Of a stretch of DNA of 64,000 nt, positions 1-10,708 are shown in pieces. The notes beneath the pieces were generated by a model. The model saw only the letters and a program-made list of their open reading frames with translations, ran no database searches and was not told the DNA's origin. The stretch's first letter is position 1; each line of letters starts with the position of its first letter. The stretch covers positions 2,778,452-2,842,451 of the forward strand of contig RPFO01000156.1 in the NCBI GenBank assembly GCA_009746045.1, written 5' to 3'. This DNA comes from Mesostigma viride. Its lineage: Eukaryota; Streptophyta; Mesostigmatophyceae; Mesostigmatales; Mesostigmataceae. The position numbers and the translations under genes are program-made.

Positions 1-1284
1 GCCGCCGCCTGTCAAACAGATCCTATTCATCACGCGCGTCAACGCCCCGTCATCGCCCCGTCATCGCCCCGTCATCGCTCCGTGATCGCCATGCCGACTG
101 CCGAGGGCCAACCTCTTAACTCTTTATTCGGAGTAATAGTTAACTGCCGGCATTGCCATACAAGAAGAAGCTCTCGATCCTAGGTATAGACTACCTCGGG
201 TATCATCATCGTAATTGCTAGCATCGAGATCATTCATACCTACCGACGATGGCCAGCTTCAAAAGAAAAATGTCGACCAACAGACAGGACCTATCGCCGG
301 GAACCCTCAAGGCAATAAGGGCGAGACAGGCTTTCACCGTTAAGTAAAGTTGTCCACATCGTGCTAAGGAATTTGTGCTAATCTATGAGTACCTATATGG
401 ACACTTTGTCGCATTTTTTACATGGCAAATAAGCGATGTATGTGTCATGTAGGCTGCCATTGGTGCATGCATGCATGGGCCAGCAATGATGGTCAGAGGT
501 ACATTGTGCCTATGAGATAACCATCGATTTGTTGATCAGCAAGTGATTCATTACGTGAGACAACAATATGTTTGGGGGCTAAGCTTCTTACATTGGTCAC
601 ATGGCCCGCCATAATTGTTTTCTTATGTGTTTAAGGTTAGGGCTCTGTTCATGACTGAACGTCATGAACGCGCTCTATTCATGACATTGATTAATTGATT
701 TTAATTAGTCTCATGTCCATGTTGGGGGACCGGGATCTCTGAATTCCCCAAAGAAGATATAGTGGAAGTCCCCCAAGACGTCAATATCCGTCAAGACGTC
801 AATAACTACATGTATGTCCACAGCTCAGCTAGTAGTCTAAAATATGGGCCTCGAGCTAATCTTGCACGCAAGCAATGCCTATCATCAAGGATGAATTAAT
901 GCCTATCAACAAGGAGACAATCATGCTTGTTAAATTTCCTAGGACCCACAACTGGGGGGTCGTAGTCTTTGACAATGTCCGCCTGGGCAACGCTACTAAT
1001 CCTACATATCCGAGGTCCCATGTATGAATAAGAGGGGTTGAGCGGATGACGCCAACAGTGTCTGTGCTCTGCATGTCAGCTAAAATCATATCGCGGAGAC
1101 AAACATATGGCGGTATGTCCAATGTTGGCCACTGCGTCGCCTAACAGGTTCTTACATGGTCGGCAAGGGCCTGACCATGTAAGAAGATATCTCCCTGGCT
1201 GGCCAGTCCACAAGGAACCAGCACAGACCTCATCTGAATCAACCTGATTAATTAACTAACTACTTAATTCATTTATTAAACTCA
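1..1284. other. Non-coding spacer at left edge
   Basis: No supportable gene. The stretch is moderately AT-rich with stops in all frames. A 13-base motif CATCGCCCCGTCA is repeated in tandem near 45-85, with a degenerate last copy. A perfect hairpin is listed separately. Confidence 0.6.
1149..1185. repeat. Perfect 13-bp inverted repeat (hairpin)
   Basis: TTCTTACATGGTC and its exact reverse complement are separated by 11 bases. No adjacent gene explains it. It could be a fossil transposon end or the stem of an unknown transcript. Confidence 0.6.
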
Positions 1285-1615
1285 TGCCCCCATTAGGGAG
1301 TCAAGGAGCATTAGCTAACCCCGATTAATTAATTAATTAATTAATTAAACACGTGCTCCTGTTGGGGAGTCACGGAGCACCGAAGTGCTTTTAATCCCTG
1401 TATGTGCACAACAGGAGAAAGGGCAGAGACCCCCAGTCTCCTTCATGCCTAAGGCATGCCACAGCTGCATTCGGGAACGCTAGCTAAACGGACACGCTAA
1501 CGATCCGGCAATCTGTGGGTGCAATAAGACCCATGTGAGCATGGCATAACACTAGGAGCGTGGGCAAGTAATCTCATCATAGCCAGGACGTAGCATGGCT
1601 GTACTAGGACTATAC
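1285..1615 (-). mobile_element. 3' UTR and tail of an ORF1-type retroelement (5'-truncated)
   Basis: Read on the minus strand, 1615 to 1381 matches the 3' UTR downstream of the ORF1 fragment at 52367-52759, nearly base for base over about 230 bp (plus-strand counterpart roughly 52830-53063). It ends in the LINE-I-type hairpin at 1353-1380 (GTGCTCC/GGAGCAC stem) and a TTAA-repeat tail. A second, more decayed hairpin of the same type lies at 1285-1312, so two tails are stacked. No protein-coding part is left. Confidence 0.7.
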
Positions 1616-1623
1616 CCCGATCA

Positions 1624-2674
1624 ATGGATGGATGGATGGATGGATGGATGGATGGATGGATGGATGGATGGATGGATGGATGGATGGATGGATGGATGGA
1701 TGGATGGATGGATGGATGGATGGATGGATGGATGGATGGATGGATGGATGGATGGATGGATGGATGGATGGATGGATGGATGGATGGATGGATGGATGGA
1801 TGGATGGATGGATGGATGGATGGATGGATGGATGGATGGATGGATGGATGGATGGATGGATGGATGGATGGATGGATGGATGGATGGATGGATGGATGGA
1901 TGGATGGATGGATGGATGGATGGATGGATGGATGGATGGATGGATGGATGGATGGATGGATGGATGGATGGATGGATGGATGGATGGATGGATGGATGGA
2001 TGGATGGATGGATGGATGGATGGATGGATGGATGGATGGATGGATGGATGGATGGATGGATGGATGGATGGATGGATGGATGGATGGATGGATGGATGGA
2101 TGGATGGATGGATGGATGGATGGATGGATGGATGGATGGATGGATGGATGGATGGATGGATGGATGGATGGATGGATGGATGGATGGATGGATGGATGGA
2201 TGGATGGATGGATGGATGGATGGATGGATGGATGGATGGATGGATGGATGGATGGATGGATGGATGGATGGATGGATGGATGGATGGATGGATGGATGGA
2301 TGGATGGATGGATGGATGGATGGATGGATGGATGGATGGATGGATGGATGGATGGATGGATGGATGGATGGATGGATGGATGGATGGATGGATGGATGGA
2401 TGGATGGATGGATGGATGGATGGATGGATGGATGGATGGATGGATGGATGGATGGATGGATGGATGGATGGATGGATGGATGGATGGATGGATGGATGGA
2501 TGGATGGATGGATGGATGGATGGATGGATGGATGGATGGATGGATGGATGGATGGATGGATGGATGGATGGATGGATGGATGGATGGATGGATGGATGGA
2601 TGGATGGATGGATGGATGGATGGATGGATGGATGGATGGATGGATGGATGGATGGATGGATGGATGGATGGATG
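1624..2674. repeat. Uninterrupted (ATGG)n array, about 262 copies
   Basis: 1,051 bp of ATGG with no interruption that I can see. Because the period is 4, every frame is open and gives artificial WMDG or HPSI repeat proteins, which are not genes. The left flank ACCCCGATCAATGG matches the junction ACCCCGATGAATGGATGG in the LINE-I 3' UTR (for example 23171-23188), so the array probably expanded from the short ATGG run inside a LINE-I tail. Confidence 0.95.
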
Positions 2675-3033
2675 TCAGGCTTGTCTTACATGATGCAGTG
2701 GAACTTTGGTGCTGGAGGGTTAATTGTGGCCCGGTCTGGTTTAGCTTCAGTGCTCTCATGGCGGCCTTCATTTGTAATTATTTGAATGCATGCCCATTGG
2801 GCCATGCATAGTGTATATTTTTTACGCATGCACGCCCATTATGTATCGCTGGGTCCATCCCATCAATGCTTGTTTATTGCCAGGTCTGGTGTAAGTAAGT
2901 TAGTACTTGCGTGTCATGCGCATGGGCATGTTTAGAGTACTATGCTAATCTCTTTAGAAACATAATTACACGGAAGTTACAAATCTCATCTGCATCATGC
3001 CCCAAGACACTACATTAAAGAATCAAATAAAAT
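2675..3033. repeat. Spacer with dispersed repeat shared with 7560-7700
   Basis: No gene. The segment 2885-3010 is a diverged inverted copy of 7560-7700. Both hold a TAAGTAAGTnAGTACTTGCG block, a GTGTCATGCGCATG block and a shared CTGCATCAT(G/C)CCCCAA block. Its nature is unknown. Confidence 0.5.
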
Positions 3034-3355
3034 TATAACATGCCTCCGTTGGGAGATCATGCAGCACATGCATATTCCTTGCTGAATGGGTAGAGGTGGG
3101 TCAAGCCGCGACATCGAAATAAGCTAACTCTAAGCTATCTAGTCTACAAAATCCTCACTACACTTCTCCCCAAAGCGCCCCTTCCGCTTTGGGGGAGGGG
3201 GCTTACCCACATGGGCTGGCGTGTGAGCCGGGACATTGGTCTTCCACCTCTTCTTGTTCTGCATAGGAACAGAGAGCGAAGAAATGCGGTGTGGGGACCC
3301 CTTCTCGTGGTAATGCGTTACATGTACTCCCCACCGGGCTTTGCTCTTCATGGGT
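3034..3355 (-). mobile_element. LINE-II 3' end: ORF2 C-terminus, 3' UTR, tail
   Basis: On the minus strand the end of an ORF reads KKRWKTNVPAHTPAHVGKPP, followed by a basic tail and stop near 3139. This is the C-terminal signature shared with the LINE copies at 44554-44650 and 53215-53290. The 3' UTR ends in the LINE-II hairpin (CTCC-CAAC-GGAG core, 3038-3065) and an AT-rich tail. The copy is 5'-truncated at about 3355, and nothing of the reverse transcriptase domain remains. Confidence 0.7.
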
Positions 3356-3374
3356 TCATAAAGACAACAATTAT

Positions 3375-3485
3375 TCAGTAAGAATTTAATAAATTAGGAA
3401 CATATATCCGTTGGGAGTCACTGTTACACATATACCTGAAAAGGGGCATATGATTTTAAATACATTCTGAGCTACAACCTGCACG
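3375..3485 (-). mobile_element. 3' end of an ORF1-only element
   Basis: This matches the 3' terminus of the ORF1-only elements at 11574-11680 (same strand) and 25100-25209 (opposite strand): an ATTAGGAACAT start, a TCCGTTGGGAGT hairpin, a GGGGCATATGA block and an ACATTCTGAGCTAC block. Only about 110 bp are left. Confidence 0.65.
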
Positions 3486-4292
3486 TGCATGGGTTTAGTT
3501 AACTGGCACCTATACTAGAGGCCTGACATGGGGTGGAGCTTCAGTGCTTCCCCGCCTTCTCCTTCTCCCACACTGGGTGCTCCGCGTCCTTCTTCTCCGG
3601 CCCTGCCCATGGGTGCACCGGCCCCGCCTCCTCCTTCTCCTCACGGGACGATTCGCGCTCCACGCATGGCTGCAGCATCAGTTAGCACGGGCAAGACATA
3701 GCAGTAACCGCGCTATGGCTGTTCTAGCACCAGCCTAGCAGACTGCCATGATCACTCAGCAAACCCACGACAGCTAAACCCTTGGCTGTCACAACCAGTC
3801 CATGCATCATTAAGTATGGGTACAGGGAAAGCTTCCCGCATATCCATGGCCATATGGATGGCAGCAACACAACGACTTGCCCCCTAGCCCCCCGTGCACA
3901 CACAAAAACGTGGGTCGTGGCTTCCACGCCCCATCCGCCATGCATGACAGCGCGTACCTTACTCGCATTCACACCGGGCTGCATCCCAGCGCCGTTGCTG
4001 TCCCCATGTGACACGTCGGCTGATTAAGCAGATACACAGCAGAGTCTGATGTAAACCGCTAAACCCCAAACCCATGCAGACCACAGTCAAGGACGCGTGC
4101 ATGTCAAGCCATGCCAATTGTGAACCGTACAGCAATTTACTTTTCAAGCCTGAAGAGGTGGATAGCAGATACTAGCCTGGAAGAGGTTACAGGGGCACAT
4201 GTCCATTAGCGAGCGGAACAACACAGCTTACACCCTACAAGCGTACCGCACAATGTCCTCCTGCAATTGTCTGCAGATCTCCCAATGCCGCA
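3486..4292. other. Spacer, no supportable gene
   Basis: Short open frames rich in Pro/Ser/Leu occur at 3540-3740, but none has recognisable domains, codon consistency or splice support. Confidence 0.5.
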
Positions 4293-4384
4293 GACATCTC
4301 CACTGCTCTCATGGCGATTGCAAATGCTTCATGCCGCTGACATCTCCACTGCTCTCATGGCGATTGCAAATGCTTGATGCCGCA
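4293..4384. repeat. 46-bp tandem duplication
   Basis: Two adjacent, nearly identical 46-bp units begin GACATCTCCACTGCTCTCAT at 4293 and 4339. They lie just downstream of the decayed minus-strand gene at 4455-5565. Confidence 0.85.
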
Positions 4385-4454
4385 CCTCTGCTTACAGCAG
4401 AAAAGCTTCCTCCGGGCGAGGCACCTGACTGGAACCAACACCCATTCCTTGGCT

Positions 4455-5565
4455 TCACAACGTGGCCATGACAGCATCGTGAATCTGCTTCGCCAACGCC
4501 CACACTTCAGGACCCGCGCCCTGCACCGCCATGGCCACAGGCTGCACCGCTGCAATCGATGCAGCATTCACTGCCTGCGCCGCACCATGTACTGCATGCA
4601 CGAAAGCCAATCCTGGCTCGGTTATCATGGTCTTGCCCGATTCCTGCTGCTTCTTCTTCTTCGATGCGGTCATGCGCACTTTATACCCCTTCCTCTCCAA
4701 GCACGCCTTCAGCACCTGGCTCGTGCGGTGCTGAATATGCTTCTGAAGGCGCGCCTTCTAAACACGAAATGTTGGCAATGTATGATTCCCAAACGGCATG
4801 ATAGGCACATAATCAGTCCCATTAATTGCTTTGCGGCAGTCAATGCACCAGAACACCTGTTGAAAAAAGAAGGTTATGCACGCTAGCGATTACCCGCGGC
4901 AAGAAGCAATCAACACGCCTCGCTAACAACTGCAACCACAATGTAATTCATGACGGGCCACTCACCGCTACCCTGCTCTCCTGCTTCAATGTCTCCCCAT
5001 TCTCAAGGCCTCCATTGTAAACCTCTCCGTCTTCACCATCGTCATCGTCTTCCTCTTCCTCCACTCCGACGTATCCGTGTTTCCTTTTCCTAAGATACCT
5101 AGGGTTGTTCAAGTCGTATGTGCGGCGTTGGCACACTTCCAACAAAATTTTGGCCGCCTCTACCCATTACCATTTATTCGTACTATCATAACATATCCAG
5201 GCGTTTGAAAAATCATTCCCTCGTTCGAACTTCTACCCCTGGGCGTCCATGACGAGGCAGTCACGACGGGACGCAGATGCACAAAAATAAAACAAGGCGA
5301 CATCCCTTCAATCATTGACCAAAAAACAGAATACGCGCAGAACTTGGATTTCAACACCACGCACCCATTACCAGCGAGCACGGCTGGCCTGCAACCGCCA
5401 TCATTTCATAACCAGAAGCCAGGGCCCACACTCCATCCCGTTACCTCATCTTCCACGCACGGCTTCCGCTGCTTCCCTCTGCTCTTTCGCATTCTCCGCC
5501 AGCAACCTCGCCTTCTCCTCGTCCAACAATCCACTAAGAATAAAATCCCCTCTATTGGACGCCAT
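4455..5565 (-). pseudogene. Decayed multi-exon gene with CxxC and Lys-rich segments
   Basis: I do not recognise the family. Three minus-strand pieces can be chained. The first begins ATG at 5565 (MASNRGDFILSGLLDEEKAR) and hits a stop just before a GTAACG donor near 5450. The second, about 5160-4970, is charged and carries an EEEEDDDDGED acidic run; it ends at a possible GAGCAG|GTAGCG donor. The third, about 4853-4455, starts after an intron-like TTTTTTCAACAG acceptor and reads VFWCIDCRKAINGTDY, then LQKHIQHRTSQ, then KKKKQQES, then an Ala/Val-rich C-terminus. The CxxC followed by H-x3-H could be a zinc finger. A single in-frame TAG interrupts the third piece at the FRV/KAR junction, and the first piece also ends in a stop. 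The locus is therefore either a pseudogene or wrongly joined by me. It could also be a transposon gene. Confidence 0.35.
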
Positions 5566-6054
5566 TCAGACGAACTTTGCTAGCGTCTTTTCACCGGCCC
5601 CAGCACACATAATCTATAGCCGCTTAATGACAACGGCCGACAACGACAACTGCTGAATAGGCGAAAAAGGCTGATAACTACATTTTTATATTTCGCTGCA
5701 TTTGCTAATAGACACGCACGTTCTCCCACTTCTCCATTACAATATAATTATCCATCTGGCCGTGTACAGGCAAAGATCCCCGAAGTAGCTTACTGAAACG
5801 TATCTTACAGCATCGGATCACTGGCACCTAATCTACAGGTGGTAGATTACCAACCAAGACCCGTCGCGGTAATTTACTCTGTCGGTAATGTACTACCAAA
5901 GATGTGCAGTCGTAACGTTACTCTTACTTACGGCTAGTAAAATTACTACCCTATCATCCTACGTAGTAATGATTACGGCGTTGGATCTCACGCCTCGGAT
6001 CTAGGTAGTAAGATAAGACCTCGTAATTTACTCCTCGGATGCTTTTTACCACCC
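5566..6054. other. Spacer with recurring GTAATTTACT motifs
   Basis: No gene. Between about 5840 and 6050 the words GGTAATTTACTC, GGTAATGTACTACC, TAGTAAAATTACTACC and TCGTAATTTACTCCTCGG recur in both orientations, as in a degenerate foldback sequence. Confidence 0.45.
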
Positions 6055-6197
6055 TCGGACGAAAAGTATAGTGCCCAATCACCATCGCCTCAGTTTTGAC
6101 ACTAATCTCCAACCCCACCGCCCGCGCCTCCAGGCCCAGACAGTCCAGCCAGGTCTGAATGTGCTCGGGGCGCGCGATGAGGGTGGTGTCTCTCTGC
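6055..6197 (-). pseudogene. LINE reverse transcriptase fragment
   Basis: The minus strand reads DTTLIARPEHIQTWLDCLGL and then EARAVGLEISVKTEAMVIG. This follows the YADD catalytic motif in the LINE copy at 43731 and elsewhere. It is cut immediately after the YAD position at 6197, where it abuts an ORF1-element fragment, and loses homology below about 6055. Confidence 0.7.
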
Positions 6198-6487
6198 ATG
6201 GGCACAGCAGAACTATTTAATAAAACTAGGAATCATCTGGAGTGTGGCACATCATAGGCACACATGTACATCCATGGCTAAATAATGCGAGTGCATGGCT
6301 CAGCTGGTATAGTGCCTGTAGGAGGCGTACATGTACATGTCCACGGTCTGTATCTATATTCTACACTACTACTGCTGTATGTCCCTAAGCTGGGGCGTCT
6401 GCAGTCGCTGGGGCCACGGGGGTCGCATGTCAGGGCTTGTGGCCGACGTATAGATGGCCGCCCCCTTCCAGTACACCGGCACATGAC
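6198..6487 (-). mobile_element. Fragment of ORF1-only element (C-terminus plus 3' UTR)
   Basis: This is a diverged counterpart of 11855-12110 on the same strand. It includes the coding block for the VYWKGA motif, the run CAGTAGT/TGTAGAATA and the stretch TGGAGTGTGGCACATCATAG. It lies between two LINE fragments, so this locus is a mosaic of truncated insertions. Confidence 0.7.
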
Positions 6488-7431
6488 ATTGTGGACATGA
6501 GCAGCATATCCAACTCTGAAAATGGATCGCAGCATGTTGGTCACCGCGCCGTACGTCCAGCTTGCGGGCCAGGTCGGCGGTGAGGGTCCACGTCTCGGCC
6601 CCATACGTAAGAACAGGAAGGAGGAGGACCTTAAACACGGGTCCTGTTTCTCAATCTCATTGCCCAGGGGCTTGCGCCACAGGGCCCGGTATTGGCGTAA
6701 AGCGTGCCAGGCGAGGGAGATGCGATGGTCCACATCAGCCTCGCAGCTGGGTTCAAGCTAGCAGGCTGCCCAGCAGCTTGACACGTCGGTCCCGATACAC
6801 GGACTCGAGAGCTGCATGTCAAGGAGAAAGAGGCCGGCCGGCGGTGGGTGGGTGAGCCCAATTATCACCAGAGCCTCTGTCTCCTTGCTGACCTCAAGCC
6901 CCACTGCACGGGCCTCGATAGCCAGGCAGTCAAGCCACGTCTGCACGTCGGCCCAGTGTCCTCAAAGAGGGTGGTGTCGTCTGCATAGATGATGTCCGCC
7001 AGCCGAATCTCCGTTTACGCCCCGCCATGCCAGAAACGGTTGTCAACCTGCACCCCTGGTTCCCTACCCACGATGCGGGCAAATCGCTTGCGCGCCTGAA
7101 TCATTACGTATTCGACCACAATAATGAACAGGTAGGGCGACAGCACGCAGCCCTGACACACACCCTTCTGTAAAGGGCATGGTGCATGGTGTGGTCCCGT
7201 AGGAAGTGCGCACCGAAGTGGTGCGGTGGACCCTTCATACAGGTTGCGAATGACAGCAATAAGGGGGCGGGGGATCCGGAACAGCTCGAGGATGTCCCAT
7301 AGCGCAGGCCGGAAAACCGAATCCGAGGCTTTGACGAGGGCTTTGATGAACGTAGCACATATTCCCTTGCAAATGGGCTGCCATCTGCGATAAGCACCTT
7401 CCTGAGGGGTATGCTCCTGTTTTCTCCCCAC
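6488..7431 (-). pseudogene. LINE-I reverse transcriptase, broken by stops and frameshifts
   Basis: On the minus strand the palm of a LINE reverse transcriptase can be followed across several frames. In order: FRPALWDILELFRIPRPLIA, then KGVCQGCVLSPYLFI (the QG..LSP block), then IYADDTTLFED (catalytic YADD, near 6990), then RISLAWHALRQYRALWRKPLG, then LTYGAETWTLTADLARKLD. An in-frame TAA sits just before the YADD block, and at least three frame changes follow. Neither the endonuclease N-terminus nor the 3' end is present. Homologues in this window are at 25270-26122 and 59570-60323. Confidence 0.8.
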
Positions 7432-7559
7432 GGGCCCCGCGGCCCGTTGCTAGCCAGGGTAGAAGTCCGCAGGTGGAGGTTATTGGTCCTAAGGATAGCA
7501 GCTACACTACCGCCTCGTCTGCCATTACAGTAGAGGACAGCTCGGATGAGGATTACATC

Positions 7560-7700
7560 CCCATCTAGTGCTTTGCGGTTGGGGGATGATGCAGACGATA
7601 TTTGTTTAAACTTTGTGTTATTATTTTGCTAATGAGATTATAGCATAGGTCTCCGTGCATGGCATGCCTTTGCGCATGACACGCAAGTACTTACTTACTT
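7560..7700 (-). repeat. Dispersed repeat, inverted partner of 2885-3010
   Basis: See the entry for 2675-3033. Just upstream, at 7480-7566, a short plus-strand frame ends DSSDEDYIPI-stop, an acidic tail that may belong to a retroelement ORF1 but cannot be assigned. Confidence 0.5.
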
Positions 7701-7704
7701 ATTC

Positions 7705-7905
7705 TCTTGCTGGATGCCGATGGAGGTGGGCGAAGCCGTGAAACCGAACTAATCTAACTCTGAGCTAATCTATTCTAATCTAGAAAACCCAAACTGTTTT
7801 ATAACGACTCAGCAAAGCGCCCCTTCCTCTTGGGGGGGGGGGGGGGCTTGCCCACAGGGGCTGGCGTGTGAGCCTGGACAATCGTCTTCCACCTCTTCTT
7901 GTTAT
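7705..7905 (-). mobile_element. LINE-II 3' end fragment
   Basis: The minus strand carries the HNKKRWKTIVQAHTPAPVGK signature and the following 3' UTR, with a CTTCGCCCACCTCCATCGGC block corresponding to 11400-11520. A 16-17 G run sits at about 7831-7847 within the codons for the proline stretch. The hairpin tail is missing. Confidence 0.65.
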
Positions 7906-8106
7906 GCATATGAGCAGTCCAAGCAAGACTAGAGGGAGTGAATGCGATGTTCATGGTTGATCCTTGCATGCCCGACTGTCAAATTATCATTATTATATCG
8001 TACATCTAGGGTTCTTCTTTTCGGGGTTTTCTTTCCTTGTACGTGCATGTTGCATGTCCCTCTAACATCTGCAATTTATCGATCATTAATTCTCAATGAA
8101 TATATC

Positions 8107-8157
8107 AAGTGAGACAACTATCATATCGCCATGCATCCAGGAATAGTTGTCTCACTT
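8107..8157. repeat. Perfect 15-bp inverted repeat, 21-nt loop
   Basis: AAGTGAGACAACTAT and its exact complement flank a loop CATATCGCCATGCATCCAGG plus one A. A diverged relative at about 13800-13852 again combines CGCCATGCGTCCAGGAA with AGTTGTCT/AGACAACT arms. The two may be the ends of one old element split by the insertions between them. Confidence 0.6.
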
Positions 8158-8159
8158 AA

Positions 8160-8186
8160 TGTATATCAAGGAGACAACCAGCGCAG
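8160..8186 (+). repeat. R-repeat, left piece (continues at 10797-10845)
   Basis: TATATCAAGGAGACAACCAG plus GCGCAG at 8165-8186 continues, after removal of the inserted DNA, at 10800 with GCCAGAAATCGG and at 10821 with GACCATGGTAGCTCGAGCC. Other copies of this repeat are at 45466 and 53785. Confidence 0.65.
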
Positions 8187-8938
8187 TGTTTTTGAGAGCG
8201 CGTGTTTTTGAGAGAGAAATCCTTGATCGCATGGGCCTTACTGGTGAGATCGAGCTGGCCGCCCACCGCCTTCCCCGCGCGCGGGGTAAGGCCGGGCCGC
8301 CCCCGCTCCTTCTCACCTTTAAGACCCCGGCGGACAAGATTTCTTTTCTCAGACGCCGCAAGCGGCTCGAGAAGACTCTCTTCACCCTTGACGACGACTT
8401 GACCCTGGCACAGCAACAACGACGACGGGAGCTATGGCAGACCTACCTCCAGCTCCGGCAGACCAAGGCGGGGCAGCCGGTGTACTGGAAGGGGGCGGCC
8501 ATCTACGTCGGCCACAAGCCCTGGCAAGCGACCCCCTCGACCACCGCGGCCCCAGCAACTCCAGCCCCAGCCTAGGGGAATACAGCAGTAGTGTAGAATA
8601 GTTAGACAGTGGCCTTGTACATGCCCGCCTACTACAGGCACTATACCAGCTGAGGCCTAGCCTTTTTAGTCATGTACATGTGTGCCTATGATGTGCCACA
8701 CTCCAGACGATGCCTAGCCTTATTTAGTAATGTTGTGCCCATGCAGGGAGTCACTCTCTGCTGAGAAGCCATGCCATAGCTCTTGTATAGCCATGATGAT
8801 CTTCCCCCTCACAGGCATGCTCCCCCCTTACCCGGGCATAGCGTGATAGACCATGAGGGTGCGGGTGCCCTGGTGCACCTAGAGCAAGTGTTGTTTACAT
8901 TCCCACCCTTGCAGGAAGTAGCTTAGAATGTATTATAG

Positions 8939-10708
8939 TGTCTAATCACCAAGAAAATGTCCTCATATGAGGACATTTTTAAGCATGGATACCATTTGTA
9001 ATAACTCACACATTTCAACATATCCATGGGTACGGCATGGAACCATGTTCATTTATGATATGTTCAAGAGTAGCAATGCTTAACATCCATGAAATATGCT
9101 CATGGTATAATGGTTTACGATTTATGAATGCAGGGGGGTCGCTACGCGAGTGACCAACAAGCACTCAAGTAAACAATATGCCCAGAAAGAAGGCAGGGCC
9201 AGGTCATGGCTGGTCCTGAAAATGCACCCAAGGTGTCCACAACATGTCTACATTACACCCTCGCTATCCTAGACCCTGCAGCCTGCCGGGGGGGGCACAA
9301 AATGTAACTGGCAGCCAGGGACCATGGTGCAGGCCAAATAGCAGGTGTAAAGCTAGCTCAAAGCTAGCTCAGTCCAAAGAATGAAATAAGAAGCAAATAC
9401 TTGCCAAGGTTAGGTCCGTGATCGTTATTGGAGGCTTGGCTGCCACCACGGTGCTCGACAATGATGCTGAAGCCTTCAATCATATATGAAGCAGATACTG
9501 CAAAGAGGCACAAATAGCAATACAAGCACAATGTAAGCATGACAAGCTCAAGTTTCCAAGCCAGTCTAGCTCACTTGGACATGAGGTTAAGCGTTAGAAA
9601 CATATGGGCAACATCCCAGCAAGCCTTGAAAAAGTTTTCAGCAACAAGGCAGTATATGTGTTAAATCAAACTACCACATTGCAACTAAGCACAGTGACTT
9701 CTACTTGCTGCTGTTTTGACGACGCAAGGCCGTTTACCTTTTCAGTGACACCACGGGAAAAGAAAGCATTACCCAGCAAACTTCCTTTAAGTTCCCCGGA
9801 CACAGGCGTAATCACAACCACGACGTTGGGCATTGAAAAGAACCGGAATCATTAAGTCTGCGGGGGTTATAAGCTACGATACTCTTGACACGCTTATTTA
9901 GAACGATGCGGTTGCGGATGACATCCGGAACCTTGTTCTTGACGTGCGCCCAGGCCGCCAGCTGCGCGGGACAGCTCAAGAAATATATATTAAAGGACGG
10001 TGACGCCCGGGAAGCACCCAGCCTTGCGGCAAAAGTAAAATATGGCTCGCGCTCGCCGTGGTTTTCGCCAGGCGTGACTGCGATATCACGACGAAAAAAT
10101 GGAGACTCTTTGACCCATCTAACTGCCCAGGTCCCTCTGTTGCCCGGGTCGCCCATTAACCCAGAAGCGTACCATAACCCATACTCGCGATATCCGCAGC
10201 GCCTGGGCGGAAAAAGAAATTGTAAAACCGAACTGCATACTGACCTATCATGCCATCTACGTAGCTTCCAGATTTTCTTCAACGATGCCAAAATCCGTTC
10301 ATGAACAATATTTTCGACATATACAAAGCACCTGCACGTCAAAAGCAGCATCTTCGAAATGACTAGATGATGATCTAAAGTTCTGTCTTCATTCGGGGCA
10401 AAATAATGGCCTATAACGTTCAGGCAAGCCTCAGAACTGGAACGACCCCATAGCCGTCACTCGACAAAATGCTCGATTACATTGCAACGTTCTTGCTGTA
10501 GTAGGTACTTTTCCTCGCCTCATATTTTCCAGGTACGGTCGGCCCCTGTCGACCCCGGGGGCTTGGCGCGCTCAGTACCTATCCCAGTTTCGCGCCAAAA
10601 CCCACCAGGGATCCTCAGGACCAACTTTGGCGCCAAAACCGCCCCCCTGACCCCCCCCGTCTCAAACGAGGACTATGTCCTCAAATGAGGACATTTGGTT
10701 TTTGGACA
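8939..10708. mobile_element. 1,770-bp TIR DNA element inserted in copy C
   Basis: Comparison with copy A shows where the 3' UTR of copy C is interrupted: ...GTATT-ATAG at 8938 resumes at ATAG-GCTCATATG (10709). The insert therefore has a 4-bp target duplication, ATAG. It begins TGTCTAATCACCAAG and ends in the complement of TGTCCAAAAACCAA. Both ends continue into a palindrome, ATGTCCTCATATGAGGACAT on the left and ATGTCCTCAAATGAGGACAT on the right. The superfamily is unknown. The 4-bp duplication and TGTC start do not identify one for me. The only sizeable frame inside is at 9812-10351. Confidence 0.75.
9812..10351 (-). CDS. Hypothetical 179-residue ORF inside the TIR element
   Basis: ATG at 10351 opens a 179-codon frame with no domain I recognise. 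It is basic, with RILASLKKIWKLRRWHDRSV near residues 19-38, KNKVPDVIRNRIVLNKRVK near 138-156, and a Cys/Trp-containing C-terminus. It lies wholly inside the TIR element at 8939-10708, so it could be a remnant of a transposase. It is much shorter than a normal transposase and no catalytic DDE triad can be assigned. A 139-codon frame on the opposite strand overlaps it. Coding status is uncertain. Confidence 0.25.
   Translation of the reverse strand: MLLLTCRCFVYVENIVHERILASLKKIWKLRRWHDRSVCSSVLQFLFPPRRCGYREYGLWYASGLMGDPGNRGTWAVRWVKESPFFRRDIAVTPGENHGEREPYFTFAARLGASRASPSFNIYFLSCPAQLAAWAHVKNKVPDVIRNRIVLNKRVKSIVAYNPRRLNDSGSFQCPTSWL

Noticed and set aside
1497-2811. Several 350-424-codon frames of WMDG or HPSI repeats
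   Set aside because: They are the translation of an (ATGG)n array in every frame, with no gene evidence.
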